In this document: positions 28,157 through 36,844 of the stretch, piece by piece
Layout of the letters: each line of letters opens with the position of its first letter
Numbering within the stretch: the first letter of the stretch is position 1
Assembly: GCA_021802055.1 (NCBI GenBank)
Contig: JAKAAY010000009.1
Span: 1 to 60,870 of the forward strand
Direction of reading: 5' to 3'
Length of the DNA stretch: 60,870 bases
From: Thermoplasmata archaeon
GTDB lineage: Archaea; Thermoplasmatota; Thermoplasmata; Thermoplasmatales; Thermoplasmataceae
Translations under genes and position numbers: made by a program
Notes under the pieces: model-generated
What the model was told of the DNA's origin: nothing
What the model saw: the letters and a program-made list of their open reading frames with translations, nothing else
Database searches by the model: none

Positions 28157-28603
28157 ATGCCTGATTGCGAGATGTGCGGCAAGAGAGTTCCAAACCTAAC
28201 CAGGGTGCGCATTGAAGGAGCAATAATGTCCGTCTGCGATGCATGCCAGCATTTCGGTACTGTGCTGGAGACGAGAAAGCCAGCTGCTTTCAGGCAACCA
28301 CAGGAAGCGAAACCCTTTGTGCCGACGAAGAGGGAGATCCAGCAGGTGGTAAAGCACACTCCGGCAAGACCACGACCGAAAGAGGCAGATATTGAAAATC
28401 TTTATGTAGTCGAAGAATTTTCGAGACTCATAAAGGAAGCTAGAGAAAAAATGTCCTGGACGCAGGAAGACCTTGCTAAAAGACTGATGGAACGCAAAAA
28501 TGTTTTGTCCAATATAGAGCGGGGGGCGCTTGTCCCTGACATAAAATTTGCAAAAAAGCTGGAAAGAGTTCTTGGTATAAAACTTCTTGAGGATACCAGT
28601 TGA
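28157..28603 (+). CDS. mbf1: archaeal multiprotein bridging factor MBF1
   Basis: aMBF1 is a ribosome- and transcription-associated protein with a zinc ribbon and a Cro/C1-type helix-turn-helix. The ribbon uses CEMCG (residues 4-8) and CDACQ (about 33-37). A charged linker follows, then the HTH (LIKEAREKMSWTQEDLAKRLMERKNVLSNIERG) at about 92-124, which is the most conserved part of the family. The length of 148 residues is normal. A TATA-like ggataataca lies 26 nt before the ATG, so the transcript is likely leaderless. Confidence 0.93.
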   Translation: MPDCEMCGKRVPNLTRVRIEGAIMSVCDACQHFGTVLETRKPAAFRQPQEAKPFVPTKREIQQVVKHTPARPRPKEADIENLYVVEEFSRLIKEAREKMSWTQEDLAKRLMERKNVLSNIERGALVPDIKFAKKLERVLGIKLLEDTS

Positions 28604-28714
28604 TTTCATGCTGACCTTCAATTCCTCGCACTATGATGAGTTCATGATGTTGAACCAAAAAGACTTAATTTCATGGGGCAGTTTTTCTGTGGGGTGTAAC
28701 TTCTGAGGTTAGCA

Positions 28715-28978
28715 GTGGGACAACGGATGGACCTGGAGATTGACCGGGAAGATCTAGATTACATCGAGGGGAACACAGTGATAGCGACATGGTACCATCT
28801 TGGAAACCCAATATACATCGAACTCTCTGTCAACAAGTCTCTGATACGGGAACTAAACCTCTTCTTCGAAAGGAGCGGAAAGAAGTCTGCGCTTTTTTCA
28901 ATAACCAGGAAGTCTAAGACACGCTACGTAATAGAACCCACGGTGGTTCTCATTAACAGAGACAGGAAGGAAGTCTAG
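28715..28978 (+). CDS. small protein of unknown function (87 aa)
   Basis: This 87-residue protein is rich in charged residues and alternates beta-prone segments (GNTVIATWYHLGNPIYIELSV) with a basic tail. I do not recognise the family. GAGGT lies 5 nt before the GTG at 28715, a good Shine-Dalgarno match, so that start is preferred to the ATG four codons later. Its stop overlaps the end of the convergent hydroxyacyl-CoA dehydrogenase gene by 4 bp. It may be monocistronic, since mbf1 ends 111 bp upstream. Confidence 0.7.
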   Translation: MGQRMDLEIDREDLDYIEGNTVIATWYHLGNPIYIELSVNKSLIRELNLFFERSGKKSALFSITRKSKTRYVIEPTVVLINRDRKEV

Positions 28979-29934
28979 TACCTGAAGAATCCTTCCTCCG
29001 TCTTTCTGCCAAGTTTTCCAGCATTCACAAGCCTTTTGATCAGCAACGAGGGAGCGTACTTCTGGTCTCCATATTCCCTATACAGTATGTCCATGACATC
29101 CTTTACTATGTCAAGACCCACCATGTCCGACAGTTCAAGGGGTCCCATGGGCATCCCTGCGCCAGCCTTCATCGCCGCATCTATGTCCCCCGCTGCAGCA
29201 ACTCCTTCATCAAGCATCCTGGCGGCCTCATTCATCATGGGGACGAGGATCCGGTTCACCACGAAACCAGGCACTTCCTTTACTCTGACCGGGAGCATCT
29301 TTCCTCTGTGGTTCTTAAGGCCAGAAATGAAGGAGGCCACACTTTCAGCAGTTTCTGGGCTAGTGTTCAGGCCTGGAACTATCTCAACCAGGGGAAGGGT
29401 ATAAGGGGGATTAAAGAAGTGGGCAATGATAGTTCTTTCTGGCCTGGAGTAAGACCCTGCTATCTGAGTTATGCTGAGCGAAGACGTGTTTGAAGCAAGG
29501 ATGGCGTCCTGGCTGAGCACCTTCGACAACTCTGAGAAGATATCTTTCTTAACCTCCATGTTCTCGAACGCCGCCTCGATGACCAGGTCAGACTCCTGAA
29601 GGGAGGAATAGCTTGTAGTGGGGGTGATCCTGGAGAGGACCGAATCTCTGGACTCAACGGTGAACTCGGGCTTGGTGGCGGCCTTAAGCCTCTCAAGCTG
29701 ATCGGTGGTCAGTTCTATCCCCATTTTTTTCAGTCTTGCGATCTCCTTTCCTGTTCTTGCGGAATGAAACGCAACCAGATCATCGAGGATCTTCTGTATT
29801 CTCCCCATTCCCCTAGCCAGGACCTTATCATCCACGTCCCTCATGGTAACCTGATAACCGTTGAAGGCCATTACCTCGGCAATGGCAGATCCCATACTGC
29901 CCGAACCAACAACTCCAATATTCCTGATTTTCAT
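28975..29934 (-). CDS. hbd: 3-hydroxyacyl-CoA dehydrogenase
   Basis: This NAD-dependent enzyme oxidises (S)-3-hydroxyacyl-CoA in fatty-acid or amino-acid carbon breakdown. The Rossmann loop GVVGSGSMGSAIAE is at 7-20. LASNTSSLSITQIA with the catalytic Ser/Asn region, and IAHFFNPPYTLPLVEIVPG with the active-site His and Glu, are near 150-185. The C-terminal PGFVVNRI and GMPMGPLELSDMVGLDI segments belong to the dimerisation domain. At 319 residues it is slightly longer than the bacterial 280-290, partly from a charged insert (ARTGKEIARLKKMG) near 60. No other beta-oxidation gene is adjacent. Confidence 0.93.
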   Translation of the reverse strand: MKIRNIGVVGSGSMGSAIAEVMAFNGYQVTMRDVDDKVLARGMGRIQKILDDLVAFHSARTGKEIARLKKMGIELTTDQLERLKAATKPEFTVESRDSVLSRITPTTSYSSLQESDLVIEAAFENMEVKKDIFSELSKVLSQDAILASNTSSLSITQIAGSYSRPERTIIAHFFNPPYTLPLVEIVPGLNTSPETAESVASFISGLKNHRGKMLPVRVKEVPGFVVNRILVPMMNEAARMLDEGVAAAGDIDAAMKAGAGMPMGPLELSDMVGLDIVKDVMDILYREYGDQKYAPSLLIKRLVNAGKLGRKTEEGFFRY

Positions 29935-30507
29935 TGTGTGGGATTGTTTCTGGCGTATTTTTATTTGTCACTTAACCTTTGAGGCGGAAGAACACGTTCG
30001 GGAACATGGGCAGAGTGCGGGCAATGAAAAGTCACTCCTGATGGGCAGGAAAGGGAGGGACTCAGCCTACAACCTGTTTATACGTTCATTAAACATTGCG
30101 CTACGACCTGGTGTCACAGCGACATGCTTTGCCTGATATTGGAGCTCGAAATCAAACACGTCCTGGGTTTCTGGGGAGCCTCCCTGATTAAATTGCAATC
30201 TCAATACTTAACCGTTAGTTCTCGTCGGAATTGACAGCTTGAAATTTGGAAAGACTCCAAAATCGTTTTTCCAGGAAAGCATCCTTATGTTATCCAGTGC
30301 AAACTCCCAGAGGATGAAGGCAGTCTGCATATCATGGCTGGGGAGGAACAATCAAGGTTCCAGGGTAAATGCCAATGGCCGGTATGGGGTGAACGTAACA
30401 AGGCCCAGCGGAATGACAGAAATTTGAGGTGAAATGGAAAGAAGAGTTAAACAGCTTTCATTACGGGAGCCGAAGGCGTCATAATGGACTCAGGCATAAC
30501 TCATATC
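29935..30507. other. gene-free stretch before the ABC operon
   Basis: About 570 bases between the hydroxyacyl-CoA dehydrogenase start and the palindromic operator of the ABC transporter operon. Only short ORFs without recognisable products occur. No tRNA or box C/D RNA could be made out. Confidence 0.4.
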
Positions 30508-30528
30508 TGTGTCTAAAATTTAGACGCA
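30508..30528 (+). promoter_or_regulatory. palindromic operator candidate of the ABC operon
   Basis: GTCTAAAATTTAGAC (30511-30525) is a perfect inverted repeat with 7-bp arms around one base. It extends to 21 bp with one mismatched pair. It ends about 6 nt before the BRE/TATA region, an ideal site for a dimeric winged-helix protein. The last gene of the operon encodes such a protein. Confidence 0.6.
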
Positions 30529-30533
30529 TCTCT

Positions 30534-30546
30534 TTGTTATAATATG
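30534..30546 (+). promoter_or_regulatory. TATA box of the ABC operon
   Basis: ttgttataatatg is centred about 26 nt before the ATG at 30567. This fits a leaderless operon mRNA. Confidence 0.6.
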
Positions 30547-30566
30547 CCAGAAGACTGACTCAATCA

Positions 30567-31358
30567 ATGGATTTGGAGCTTGATGGTGTAAGCCTGGCAT
30601 ACAGGAGAACCCGAAAGAATATACTTTCCAACCTGAACCTGAAGCTTGACTCGGAAAAGATAGCAGTAGTTGGTCCAAACGGCTCCGGCAAGACAACAAT
30701 CATTAAGGGAATTATTGGCCTGACAGAAATAACAAGCGGCTCTGTTAGGCTATTTGGCGAAGATATTAGAAATGTCAGCGGTATGACGGGAGTAGCCAGC
30801 AACTTGGTTGACACATATCGTATACTGGAAGCCCCAGCAAGGATCATAATGGAAACTTACTGTTCCATGCTGAATACTGAGCCAGAAAAGATCGTTTCTC
30901 ACCTTAAGAAATATGAAATGCTAAGCATACTCCCAAAAAGGCTCAGAGAATTGAGCACAGGCCAGCAAAAAATATTTTGCAATATAATGGCCCTTGAATT
31001 TGGCCGGAGAATAGCTCTCCTGGACGAGCCATTTGAAACGCTGGATATGCAAAGGAGACTCATGCAGCTTCAGGATCTTAAGAACTTTAAGGGCAGTATA
31101 CTTCTGAACACCCACGACTTTGGTGCCCTCAAATCGCTTCCCGGTTTTGGTATGTACATAATAATTGAAGGAAAGCTTTATGGAAAATTCAACTCTCGCG
31201 ACATAAACCGATTATATCTCACTAAAGGTGAAGTCTCTCAGGCCATTTCGATTATTCATACAAATTATGGAACATTCTGTATCACAATGGACGAGGGCGA
31301 TATTCCGCTTTCCATTTCCACAGATCTGTCAGATTCCATCCAGGAAGTGATCGGATGA
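30567..31358 (+). CDS. ABC transporter ATP-binding protein
   Basis: The 263-residue nucleotide-binding subunit has Walker A GPNGSGKTT at 36-44. The signature LSTGQ is near 128, Walker B with RIALLDEPFETLD follows, and the switch His lies in LNTHDFGAL. The signature lacks the final Gly-Gly of many transporters (LSTGQQK) but is normal for the CcmA/multidrug-export class. It is the first gene of a four-gene operon with a permease, a second membrane protein and a winged-helix regulator, each overlapping the next by a few bases. The arrangement suggests export of a small molecule, lipid or peptide, with autoregulation; the substrate cannot be told from sequence. Confidence 0.9.
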   Translation: MDLELDGVSLAYRRTRKNILSNLNLKLDSEKIAVVGPNGSGKTTIIKGIIGLTEITSGSVRLFGEDIRNVSGMTGVASNLVDTYRILEAPARIIMETYCSMLNTEPEKIVSHLKKYEMLSILPKRLRELSTGQQKIFCNIMALEFGRRIALLDEPFETLDMQRRLMQLQDLKNFKGSILLNTHDFGALKSLPGFGMYIIIEGKLYGKFNSRDINRLYLTKGEVSQAISIIHTNYGTFCITMDEGDIPLSISTDLSDSIQEVIG

Positions 31359-32161
31359 TCACCGGGTATTATTTTCACTCGCTCTTACGGAACAAATTCC
31401 TATGGTTTTGGGGAGGATTTTTCAGCCTGATGTGGTCAGCGCTGGGGGCATTCATCCTGGAGAGCGGCTCTATAACACCATCAAACGCACTGCCAATTAC
31501 GGCTTCCTGGTATGCGATCATAACCCTTGTTTCGTTTTCATCTGTCTCGGTGACACTTTCAATTGATCTGGCCTGGTCAACGAACTCCCTTCTCTTCTCG
31601 TTCAAATTTACAAAACTCAGCCGCGGAAAATATCTCGTGGATCTTCTGTCGGCGTGGGTTATGCTGTCAGTTTTTCTGATATCAACAGTCATCCTGTTCA
31701 CTGCGCTGATGTTTTCAATCTCCAGTAAAACCTATGTATTTCCAGGTCCTCTATCCTTTCTTAAAACATTCGCCGTTGCAATGCTTGTTGGAATATTTTT
31801 TATGTTGTTAGCTGTAATGTTGGTTTTACTTGTGACAGACTACTCCAACATAAAATTCGTTCAATTTCTATCCTTTATACCCATGGTGCTGGTATTTGTT
31901 TTGAGCTACCAGTTAATCTATGGCTCCCCATCAATATTGCTCTTATACATTTCGCCATGGGATTCGGCTCCGAGTCTACTTCAGGCAACGTACCTGAACA
32001 GTTTACCGGTTAACACCTTTGTTTCACCTTATCCCAAAGAACTTAGCTGGCCTCTGGCACTGGCGGGCATCGTCCTATGGGAAGTTATTATATTTGCTCT
32101 GGATGTTTACCTCCTAAAACATATCAAGCCTCAAGAGCCGGAGGCGATGAGACAGGTATGA
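31355..32161 (+). CDS. ABC-2-type transporter permease
   Basis: The 268-residue protein has six hydrophobic segments spread over residues 15-258, the usual layout of ABC-2 permeases. The ATG overlaps the stop of the ATPase gene by 4 bp (ATGA), so it should form the channel for that ATPase. Subfamily and substrate are not recognisable. The C-terminal tail is short and acidic. Its own stop overlaps the ATG of the next gene in the same ATGA fashion. Confidence 0.83.
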   Translation: MITGYYFHSLLRNKFLWFWGGFFSLMWSALGAFILESGSITPSNALPITASWYAIITLVSFSSVSVTLSIDLAWSTNSLLFSFKFTKLSRGKYLVDLLSAWVMLSVFLISTVILFTALMFSISSKTYVFPGPLSFLKTFAVAMLVGIFFMLLAVMLVLLVTDYSNIKFVQFLSFIPMVLVFVLSYQLIYGSPSILLLYISPWDSAPSLLQATYLNSLPVNTFVSPYPKELSWPLALAGIVLWEVIIFALDVYLLKHIKPQEPEAMRQV

Positions 32162-32805
32162 TATCCGAAACCCATGATTATTTGGCGGAAGGAAGGTCGC
32201 TCATCGAGAAGGTCTTTGACTTTGAAGACTATCTTATAAGGCGTTCCCTTGGCCTTTACTACGTTGGGTGGGGATCGGCCTTTATGCTTTTCGCCCTTTC
32301 GGGGCTTTTTTACGAAGACCTATCTTCATATCCCTGGTCCATGCCGGTAATGTACGTTGTGGCATCATTAATCGTAATGCTCTTCACGAGGTATGTATTT
32401 ATAAAGGCTCCAAAAGCTCCGGCAGTTCTCCAAAAAGTTTACGGAAAAAGTTATACAGTTTTTGACTATGTTTTGTTTGCCATTATTCTGGGCGTTGCAT
32501 CAGTTGCGATATTTTATCGTTCATATGATTATTTAATTGTATTCTACATAGCCCTGTCGATCTACGTTCCGTGGGTGATATTCCACCTAATAAAGAAGAG
32601 TCTGACCAGCATTCACGCGGAATCATGGATCGCAATAGTTACCTTCGCCGCTGCTTGCGTGATCTCAGTAGCAGGCATAGAAAAAGGCACTTATTACGTT
32701 TTGTCGCTCAGTTGGATATTGGAAGCTGTGGTCTGGCTCGTCTGCGGAATCCTCGGAATATTTAACGCGTTCTACCAGAGTGTGGTAATTGTAGATGACG
32801 AGTGA
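32158..32805 (+). CDS. membrane protein of the ABC operon
   Basis: This protein has 215 residues. An N-terminal amphipathic stretch (HDYLAEGRSLIEKVFDFED) precedes six predicted membrane segments. I start it at 32158, where ATG overlaps the permease stop; a longer ORF from 32077 would overlap the permease heavily. It is probably an accessory subunit or sensor for the transporter, judged only from tight coupling. Its 3' end overlaps the regulator gene by 11 bp. Confidence 0.78.
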   Translation: MISETHDYLAEGRSLIEKVFDFEDYLIRRSLGLYYVGWGSAFMLFALSGLFYEDLSSYPWSMPVMYVVASLIVMLFTRYVFIKAPKAPAVLQKVYGKSYTVFDYVLFAIILGVASVAIFYRSYDYLIVFYIALSIYVPWVIFHLIKKSLTSIHAESWIAIVTFAAACVISVAGIEKGTYYVLSLSWILEAVVWLVCGILGIFNAFYQSVVIVDDE

Positions 32806-33157
32806 ATCAGATTCTTTTGCAGTACTCTCGGCAATTTTTAATGACAGGGTGCTGAAGTCATCCTCCCGTCTGCTAATTCTTCTCTGCCTTTCAATGAACA
32901 AAAAACTTGGTTTTACAGAGCTTTCACGGCTTACGGGTCTGTCAAAAGGGAGTCTCGGAAACCACCTCCTGAAATTAAGCACTTCTGGTTATGTTACCAT
33001 GACCGAATATGCGTTTTTCTCGTCGAAGAGGGTGACTGTTAAGATAACAGAAAAAGGAAACGATACAGTTCACAAGTATATCGTGGCGATAAGTGAAATA
33101 GAAATGGAAAGGAGAGAAAACACCTCATCGAAGCGTTTGGATGATTCTCTGGAGTAA
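32795..33157 (+). CDS. winged-helix transcriptional regulator of the ABC operon
   Basis: This 120-residue protein has a MarR/ArsR-like winged helix. Its recognition region reads NKKLGFTELSRLTGLSKGSLGNHLLKLSTSGYV at about 33-65, and a wing with SSKRVTVKITEKG follows. A C-terminal helix (HKYIVAISEIEMERRE) likely dimerises it. Regulators of this type often follow ABC export genes in Thermoplasmata and repress the operon until a ligand binds. The palindrome at 30508-30528 is its likely operator. This link is inferred from position. Confidence 0.87.
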   Translation: MTSESDSFAVLSAIFNDRVLKSSSRLLILLCLSMNKKLGFTELSRLTGLSKGSLGNHLLKLSTSGYVTMTEYAFFSSKRVTVKITEKGNDTVHKYIVAISEIEMERRENTSSKRLDDSLE

Positions 33158-33242
33158 TTTACTTATGAGGAGGGATCTGCCAGTGCATAAACAGAAAGGT
33201 TATTATAACCGTTTTCCCATAATAAGTCTGTCGTGGTAAAAC

Positions 33243-33380
33243 ATGGCAAAGGTCAGGATGAAAAAGGAAGAGATTTTGGAGGAGTCCAGCCCTGATGAAA
33301 TGGATGCACTGGTTTTCGGAGAAGAGAGAAAAACCAAGAAATCATGGAACGATTCTGGTTCTGTCTCTCGGAAACAGTGA
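33243..33380 (+). CDS. short charged protein (45 aa), function unknown
   Basis: An ATG at 33243 opens 45 codons beginning MAKVRMKKEEILEESSP. The product is highly charged and looks disordered. A TATA-like element within the palindrome GGTTATTATAACC (33198-33210) lies about 40 nt upstream. The last 39 bp are antisense to the end of aspS. The codon use looks protein-like, but there is no family match I can name, so the gene is tentative. Confidence 0.42.
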   Translation: MAKVRMKKEEILEESSPDEMDALVFGEERKTKKSWNDSGSVSRKQ

Positions 33381-34631
33381 GGTTTCCCTTATATTTTTGA
33401 GGTCTAGCAATATCATCGCGAGGCGCTCCAGTCCAAGGCCCCAACCTGCGTGGGGAGGCATTCCATACCTGAATGCGTTGAGATAGAACTGGAAATCTTC
33501 GGGGTTTAAACCCTTGGCAACAAACCTCCTGCGGAGCATTTCTGGGTCATGGACTCTCTGGGCACCGGATGTAATCTCGCGCTCCCTGAACTGGAGATCA
33601 AAGGAGTTGGTGAGCGTTTCATCGTCCGGATCGACCATGGTATAGAAAGGCCTTAGCTCAGAAGGCCATTTGGTAATGAAATAGAATCCCGGATACTTTT
33701 CTCCGATTACCCTGAGGTGTTCGGGGCCGAAGTCTTCACCAAACTCGATCTTCCCTCCTGCATTCTGCACCATGGAGAGACACTTGCTGTATTCTACGCG
33801 GGGAAACGGTAGCTCTGGCACCTCCAGCATCCTTAACTGGTAATTGCCTGAATTGTGGGCATGACTCAGGGCATTCTCTATTCCGGATTTCACCGAGCCT
33901 TCCAGCATGGCCATTGCATCCTCATGATTGGAAAAGCCCATTTCTATATCTATGGAAGTGAACTCGTTGAGATGGTATGTGGTATTGTGCTTTTCAGCCC
34001 TGAACGCAGGGCCAACCTCAAACACGCGTTCAAAACCTGACGATATGAGTATCTCCTTGTACAGCTGCGGTGACTGGTTAAGATAGGCATCCATCTCAAA
34101 GTACTGCACCCTGAACAGGTCAGCTCCCCCTTCTGTCGATGAAGCTACAATCTTGGGTGTGTTGACCTCCACAAATCCGTGGGTGTGAAGAAATGACCTT
34201 ATGCCCCAGAGAAGATTGCTTTTCGTATGGAAGATGGCATAATTTTCATGCCTCCTGAGATCCAGGAATCTGTTGTTGAGTCTGGTTTCAAGATCAGACT
34301 CAATGTTCTCCGCAACAGGTAGCGGAAGAGGAGTGGCAGCGACGTTAAGTAAATCTATCTTGCTGGCAGTTATCTCCTTCATTTTTTTGCTGATCTGTTT
34401 CTCGGGAAACTCGCCTGTAACCCTCATGACGCTTTCCCTTGTCAGCGATCCAAGATCTATGCCAATCGGTGTCTCCGTCTTCTTCACTGTAACCTGGACA
34501 ATGCCTGTCTTGTCCCTGAGCATTATGAAGTCAACGCTCTTCAGGCGTTTTATCTCATGAATCCAACCTTCAACGGTAACGGTCTTTCCCAGATGGTCAT
34601 TGTCCAGTTCTGAGATCAATGTCCTCTTCAT
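33342..34631 (-). CDS. aspS: aspartyl-tRNA synthetase, archaeal type
   Basis: This class IIb synthetase aminoacylates tRNA(Asp), and often tRNA(Asn) in archaea that use the amidotransferase route. The N-terminal OB-fold anticodon domain spans about residues 1-105. Motif 2 is recognisable in FEVGPAFRAEKHNTTYHLNEFTSID near 205-229, and motif 3 (GWGLGLERLAMILLDLKNIRE) is near 400. At 429 residues it is the short archaeal/eukaryotic form without the bacterial insertion. Whether it is discriminating cannot be judged by eye. The start codon ATG at 34631 is followed by a family-typical KRTLISEL. Confidence 0.95.
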   Translation of the reverse strand: MKRTLISELDNDHLGKTVTVEGWIHEIKRLKSVDFIMLRDKTGIVQVTVKKTETPIGIDLGSLTRESVMRVTGEFPEKQISKKMKEITASKIDLLNVAATPLPLPVAENIESDLETRLNNRFLDLRRHENYAIFHTKSNLLWGIRSFLHTHGFVEVNTPKIVASSTEGGADLFRVQYFEMDAYLNQSPQLYKEILISSGFERVFEVGPAFRAEKHNTTYHLNEFTSIDIEMGFSNHEDAMAMLEGSVKSGIENALSHAHNSGNYQLRMLEVPELPFPRVEYSKCLSMVQNAGGKIEFGEDFGPEHLRVIGEKYPGFYFITKWPSELRPFYTMVDPDDETLTNSFDLQFREREITSGAQRVHDPEMLRRRFVAKGLNPEDFQFYLNAFRYGMPPHAGWGLGLERLAMILLDLKNIRETSLFPRDRTRIVP

Positions 34632-34667
34632 TGCATGGGAAATAAACTGCTATGATTAAAATGAATC

Positions 34668-35444
34668 TCAGAATCTGAACATTAGTTGTGGGACATCCTC
34701 ACCCAGGAAAAGGCTTTCCTCTATGGCGCTTCTCAATGGTCCCCACAATAAACCAGAAGAGAGCATCCTGCCGATGAGGCTGCGTCTGATCTCATAGGTC
34801 TTTACCTTGATCTTACCACCCAGGTCTTTTTGTATTGCCTCAAGCGCATCAGAGTAGTCACCGATCCGGTCTATGAGTCCGTTACCAAGGGCTTTTTGTG
34901 CAGAGAAAATTGCGCCATTGATGACACCGGGTGCGTTGCCTTCGCTTATATGCCTCCTGGATACGACATCTTCCCTGAACTTGCGGAATACGTCAGAGAG
35001 AACCTGGCCGTATGCAGCGGTCTCCTGTTCTGACCCTTCAGAGAAGGGAGAGTTCATGTCCTTCATCGGCCCGATCTTGCTGACCTCAACTTTCACGCCC
35101 ATCCTGTCCAGAAGCTTAGAAATTCTAGGTACTATGCCTATGATACCTATGGAACCGATAAGTGATGTCTCCATGGCAAATATCATGCTGCAGGATGAGG
35201 CGATCCAGTAAGCGCCGGATGCAGCCATACCTTCAACAACGCAGTATACTTTCTTCCTGGATGCGAGTCTGAATATGCTGTTCGCAAGGATCTGGGATGC
35301 ATTGGCCTCACCGCCGGGAGAATTTATTACGAGAATTACCCCTTTTATTCTGCTGGATCTGGCAACATCCTGAAAGAGGGGGAGATACCTGTATACGGTG
35401 CGTTGCGTAATCTGCTCCCTTAGATCAATCCTTGCGGCAATCAT
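34668..35444 (-). CDS. sppA: signal peptide peptidase SppA-like (S49)
   Basis: This Ser-Lys protease of the ClpP/crotonase fold degrades signal peptides and membrane protein fragments. The nucleophile lies in EGMAASGAYWIAS near residue 85, and the Lys in VSKIGPMKDMNSPF near 135. An INSPGGEANAS strand near 45 is typical. At 258 residues it is the short form. The usual N-terminal membrane anchor is not evident, because the protein opens with a basic amphipathic stretch, so the cytosolic or membrane location is open. It is divergent from the NfeD-like protease gene across a 113-bp gap. Confidence 0.9.
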   Translation of the reverse strand: MIAARIDLREQITQRTVYRYLPLFQDVARSSRIKGVILVINSPGGEANASQILANSIFRLASRKKVYCVVEGMAASGAYWIASSCSMIFAMETSLIGSIGIIGIVPRISKLLDRMGVKVEVSKIGPMKDMNSPFSEGSEQETAAYGQVLSDVFRKFREDVVSRRHISEGNAPGVINGAIFSAQKALGNGLIDRIGDYSDALEAIQKDLGGKIKVKTYEIRRSLIGRMLSSGLLWGPLRSAIEESLFLGEDVPQLMFRF

Positions 35445-35557
35445 GGTTCAGTAAAATACGGTTGACTATATGGACATATACAGACGGCAGTAAAGCAGAA
35501 GTAAGAATAACCTGAAATGCATGTTCATTCCCTGAATAAAGGGTTGAGAGTATAATT

Positions 35558-36844
35558 ATGCTTAGCTCAAGGATGCTGTTCTTATTCGGCCTCATAATGG
35601 TCATCTTCCTGCTGCCGTCCATATCACATTCTCAGCAGCCTGCCAATGTCGTGATAATCAATCTGAATGAAGCCATTGATCCAGGATCAGCCTCCATGTT
35701 CCAGTCCGCACTGTCCTCTCTTTCGCGGGCCAGCGTTTCTGCCGTGGTAATTGAGATGAATACGCCCGGGGGGTACCTTGCCAGCATGCAGGATATAGTG
35801 GATGCCATCAACTCTACGGAAGCTTTAGGGATACCAGTTTACACTTACATAACCCCTGACGGTTTTGGTGCGTCTGCCGGATCCTATGTGGCTATGTCCA
35901 CTGACAAAATCTTCATGGGGCCAGGGTCATTCATAGGCCCGTCCACACCAGAGGTGGTGGGAGGGACTGCACTTGAGCAGCAGCATGTGACTGCTGCGTG
36001 CGAGGCGCTTATGGTGTCAATGGCACAGTCGCATGGCAGAAACGCTTCCGCCGCATATATCATGGTATCGCAAAACATTGCCTATTCAGCGCAGGAAGCT
36101 TATGCCAATGGTGTGGTAAATGGAATGTATTCGAACTTGTCTGCGATGCTGTCGGCACAGGGATTAAGCGGGCAGCAGGTTTATGTGAACCCATCACCCT
36201 ACGATAACTTCCTGAGCTTCCTGAGCAATTCTTATGTCGACGGCCTGCTCATACTCATCGGCAGCCTTGCGGTGCTTCTTGACCTCTATCACGCATCAGT
36301 GGTTCTATCGGTGGTGGGCCTGATCATGATTGGCCTGGGACTCGTAGGCGTCGGAATACTTGGCGGCAACTTTTTGGGGCTCATATTGGTGGTGCTGGGT
36401 TCGGTAATTATGCTCTTTGAAATTAAGACTGGGCACGGCATAGCACTTTTATCAGGCCTTGCCATGGGACTTATAGGTGCTTTTCTGTTGAGCCCGGCAT
36501 ACATCAGTTCTGGCCCCCTTACTTCAGGCGTTTCTCCCTTCAGCACTGCCAACATCATCACCGCGGCAGTTATTGTGGCGATTGGAATCCTTGTGGCATT
36601 TTACCTGATGCAGATATACAAAGGGTTCAGGCTCAAAAAATTCACTGGTGCTGAGGCCCTCATAGACACCATTGCAATAGCCAAAAGCACCTTTGATCAC
36701 GAGGGCTGGGTTTCCATCGAGGGTCAGGAATGGAAGGCCATCTCAAGGAACTCGGAGACAATTGAGGCAGGTGAAAAGGTACTGGTTGTGGGCCGAGAAG
36801 GGCTCAAACTAACGGTGATCAAGATGAAGCAGGGCGGTCCCTGA
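35558..36844 (+). CDS. nfeD: NfeD-type membrane-bound ClpP-class serine protease
   Basis: The 428-residue protein has an N-terminal signal/anchor (residues 1-25, ending in SISHSQQ) and a ClpP-fold domain to about 220. MNTPGGYLASM and the nucleophile in FGASAGSYVAM lie in that domain. Four or five membrane segments (about 225-345) and a C-terminal NfeD OB-fold domain follow. The family (p1510/STOPP type) cleaves membrane-associated stomatin partners. No stomatin gene is adjacent; the next gene is a ROK kinase that starts directly after the stop. With the divergent SppA-like gene it makes a small membrane-proteolysis locus. Confidence 0.92.
   Translation: MLSSRMLFLFGLIMVIFLLPSISHSQQPANVVIINLNEAIDPGSASMFQSALSSLSRASVSAVVIEMNTPGGYLASMQDIVDAINSTEALGIPVYTYITPDGFGASAGSYVAMSTDKIFMGPGSFIGPSTPEVVGGTALEQQHVTAACEALMVSMAQSHGRNASAAYIMVSQNIAYSAQEAYANGVVNGMYSNLSAMLSAQGLSGQQVYVNPSPYDNFLSFLSNSYVDGLLILIGSLAVLLDLYHASVVLSVVGLIMIGLGLVGVGILGGNFLGLILVVLGSVIMLFEIKTGHGIALLSGLAMGLIGAFLLSPAYISSGPLTSGVSPFSTANIITAAVIVAIGILVAFYLMQIYKGFRLKKFTGAEALIDTIAIAKSTFDHEGWVSIEGQEWKAISRNSETIEAGEKVLVVGREGLKLTVIKMKQGGP

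Noticed and set aside
32077-32157. Longer N-terminus for the third ABC-operon gene
   Set aside because: It would overlap the permease gene by 85 bp. The ATGA junction at 32158 is the usual coupled arrangement and is repeated at the junction before it.
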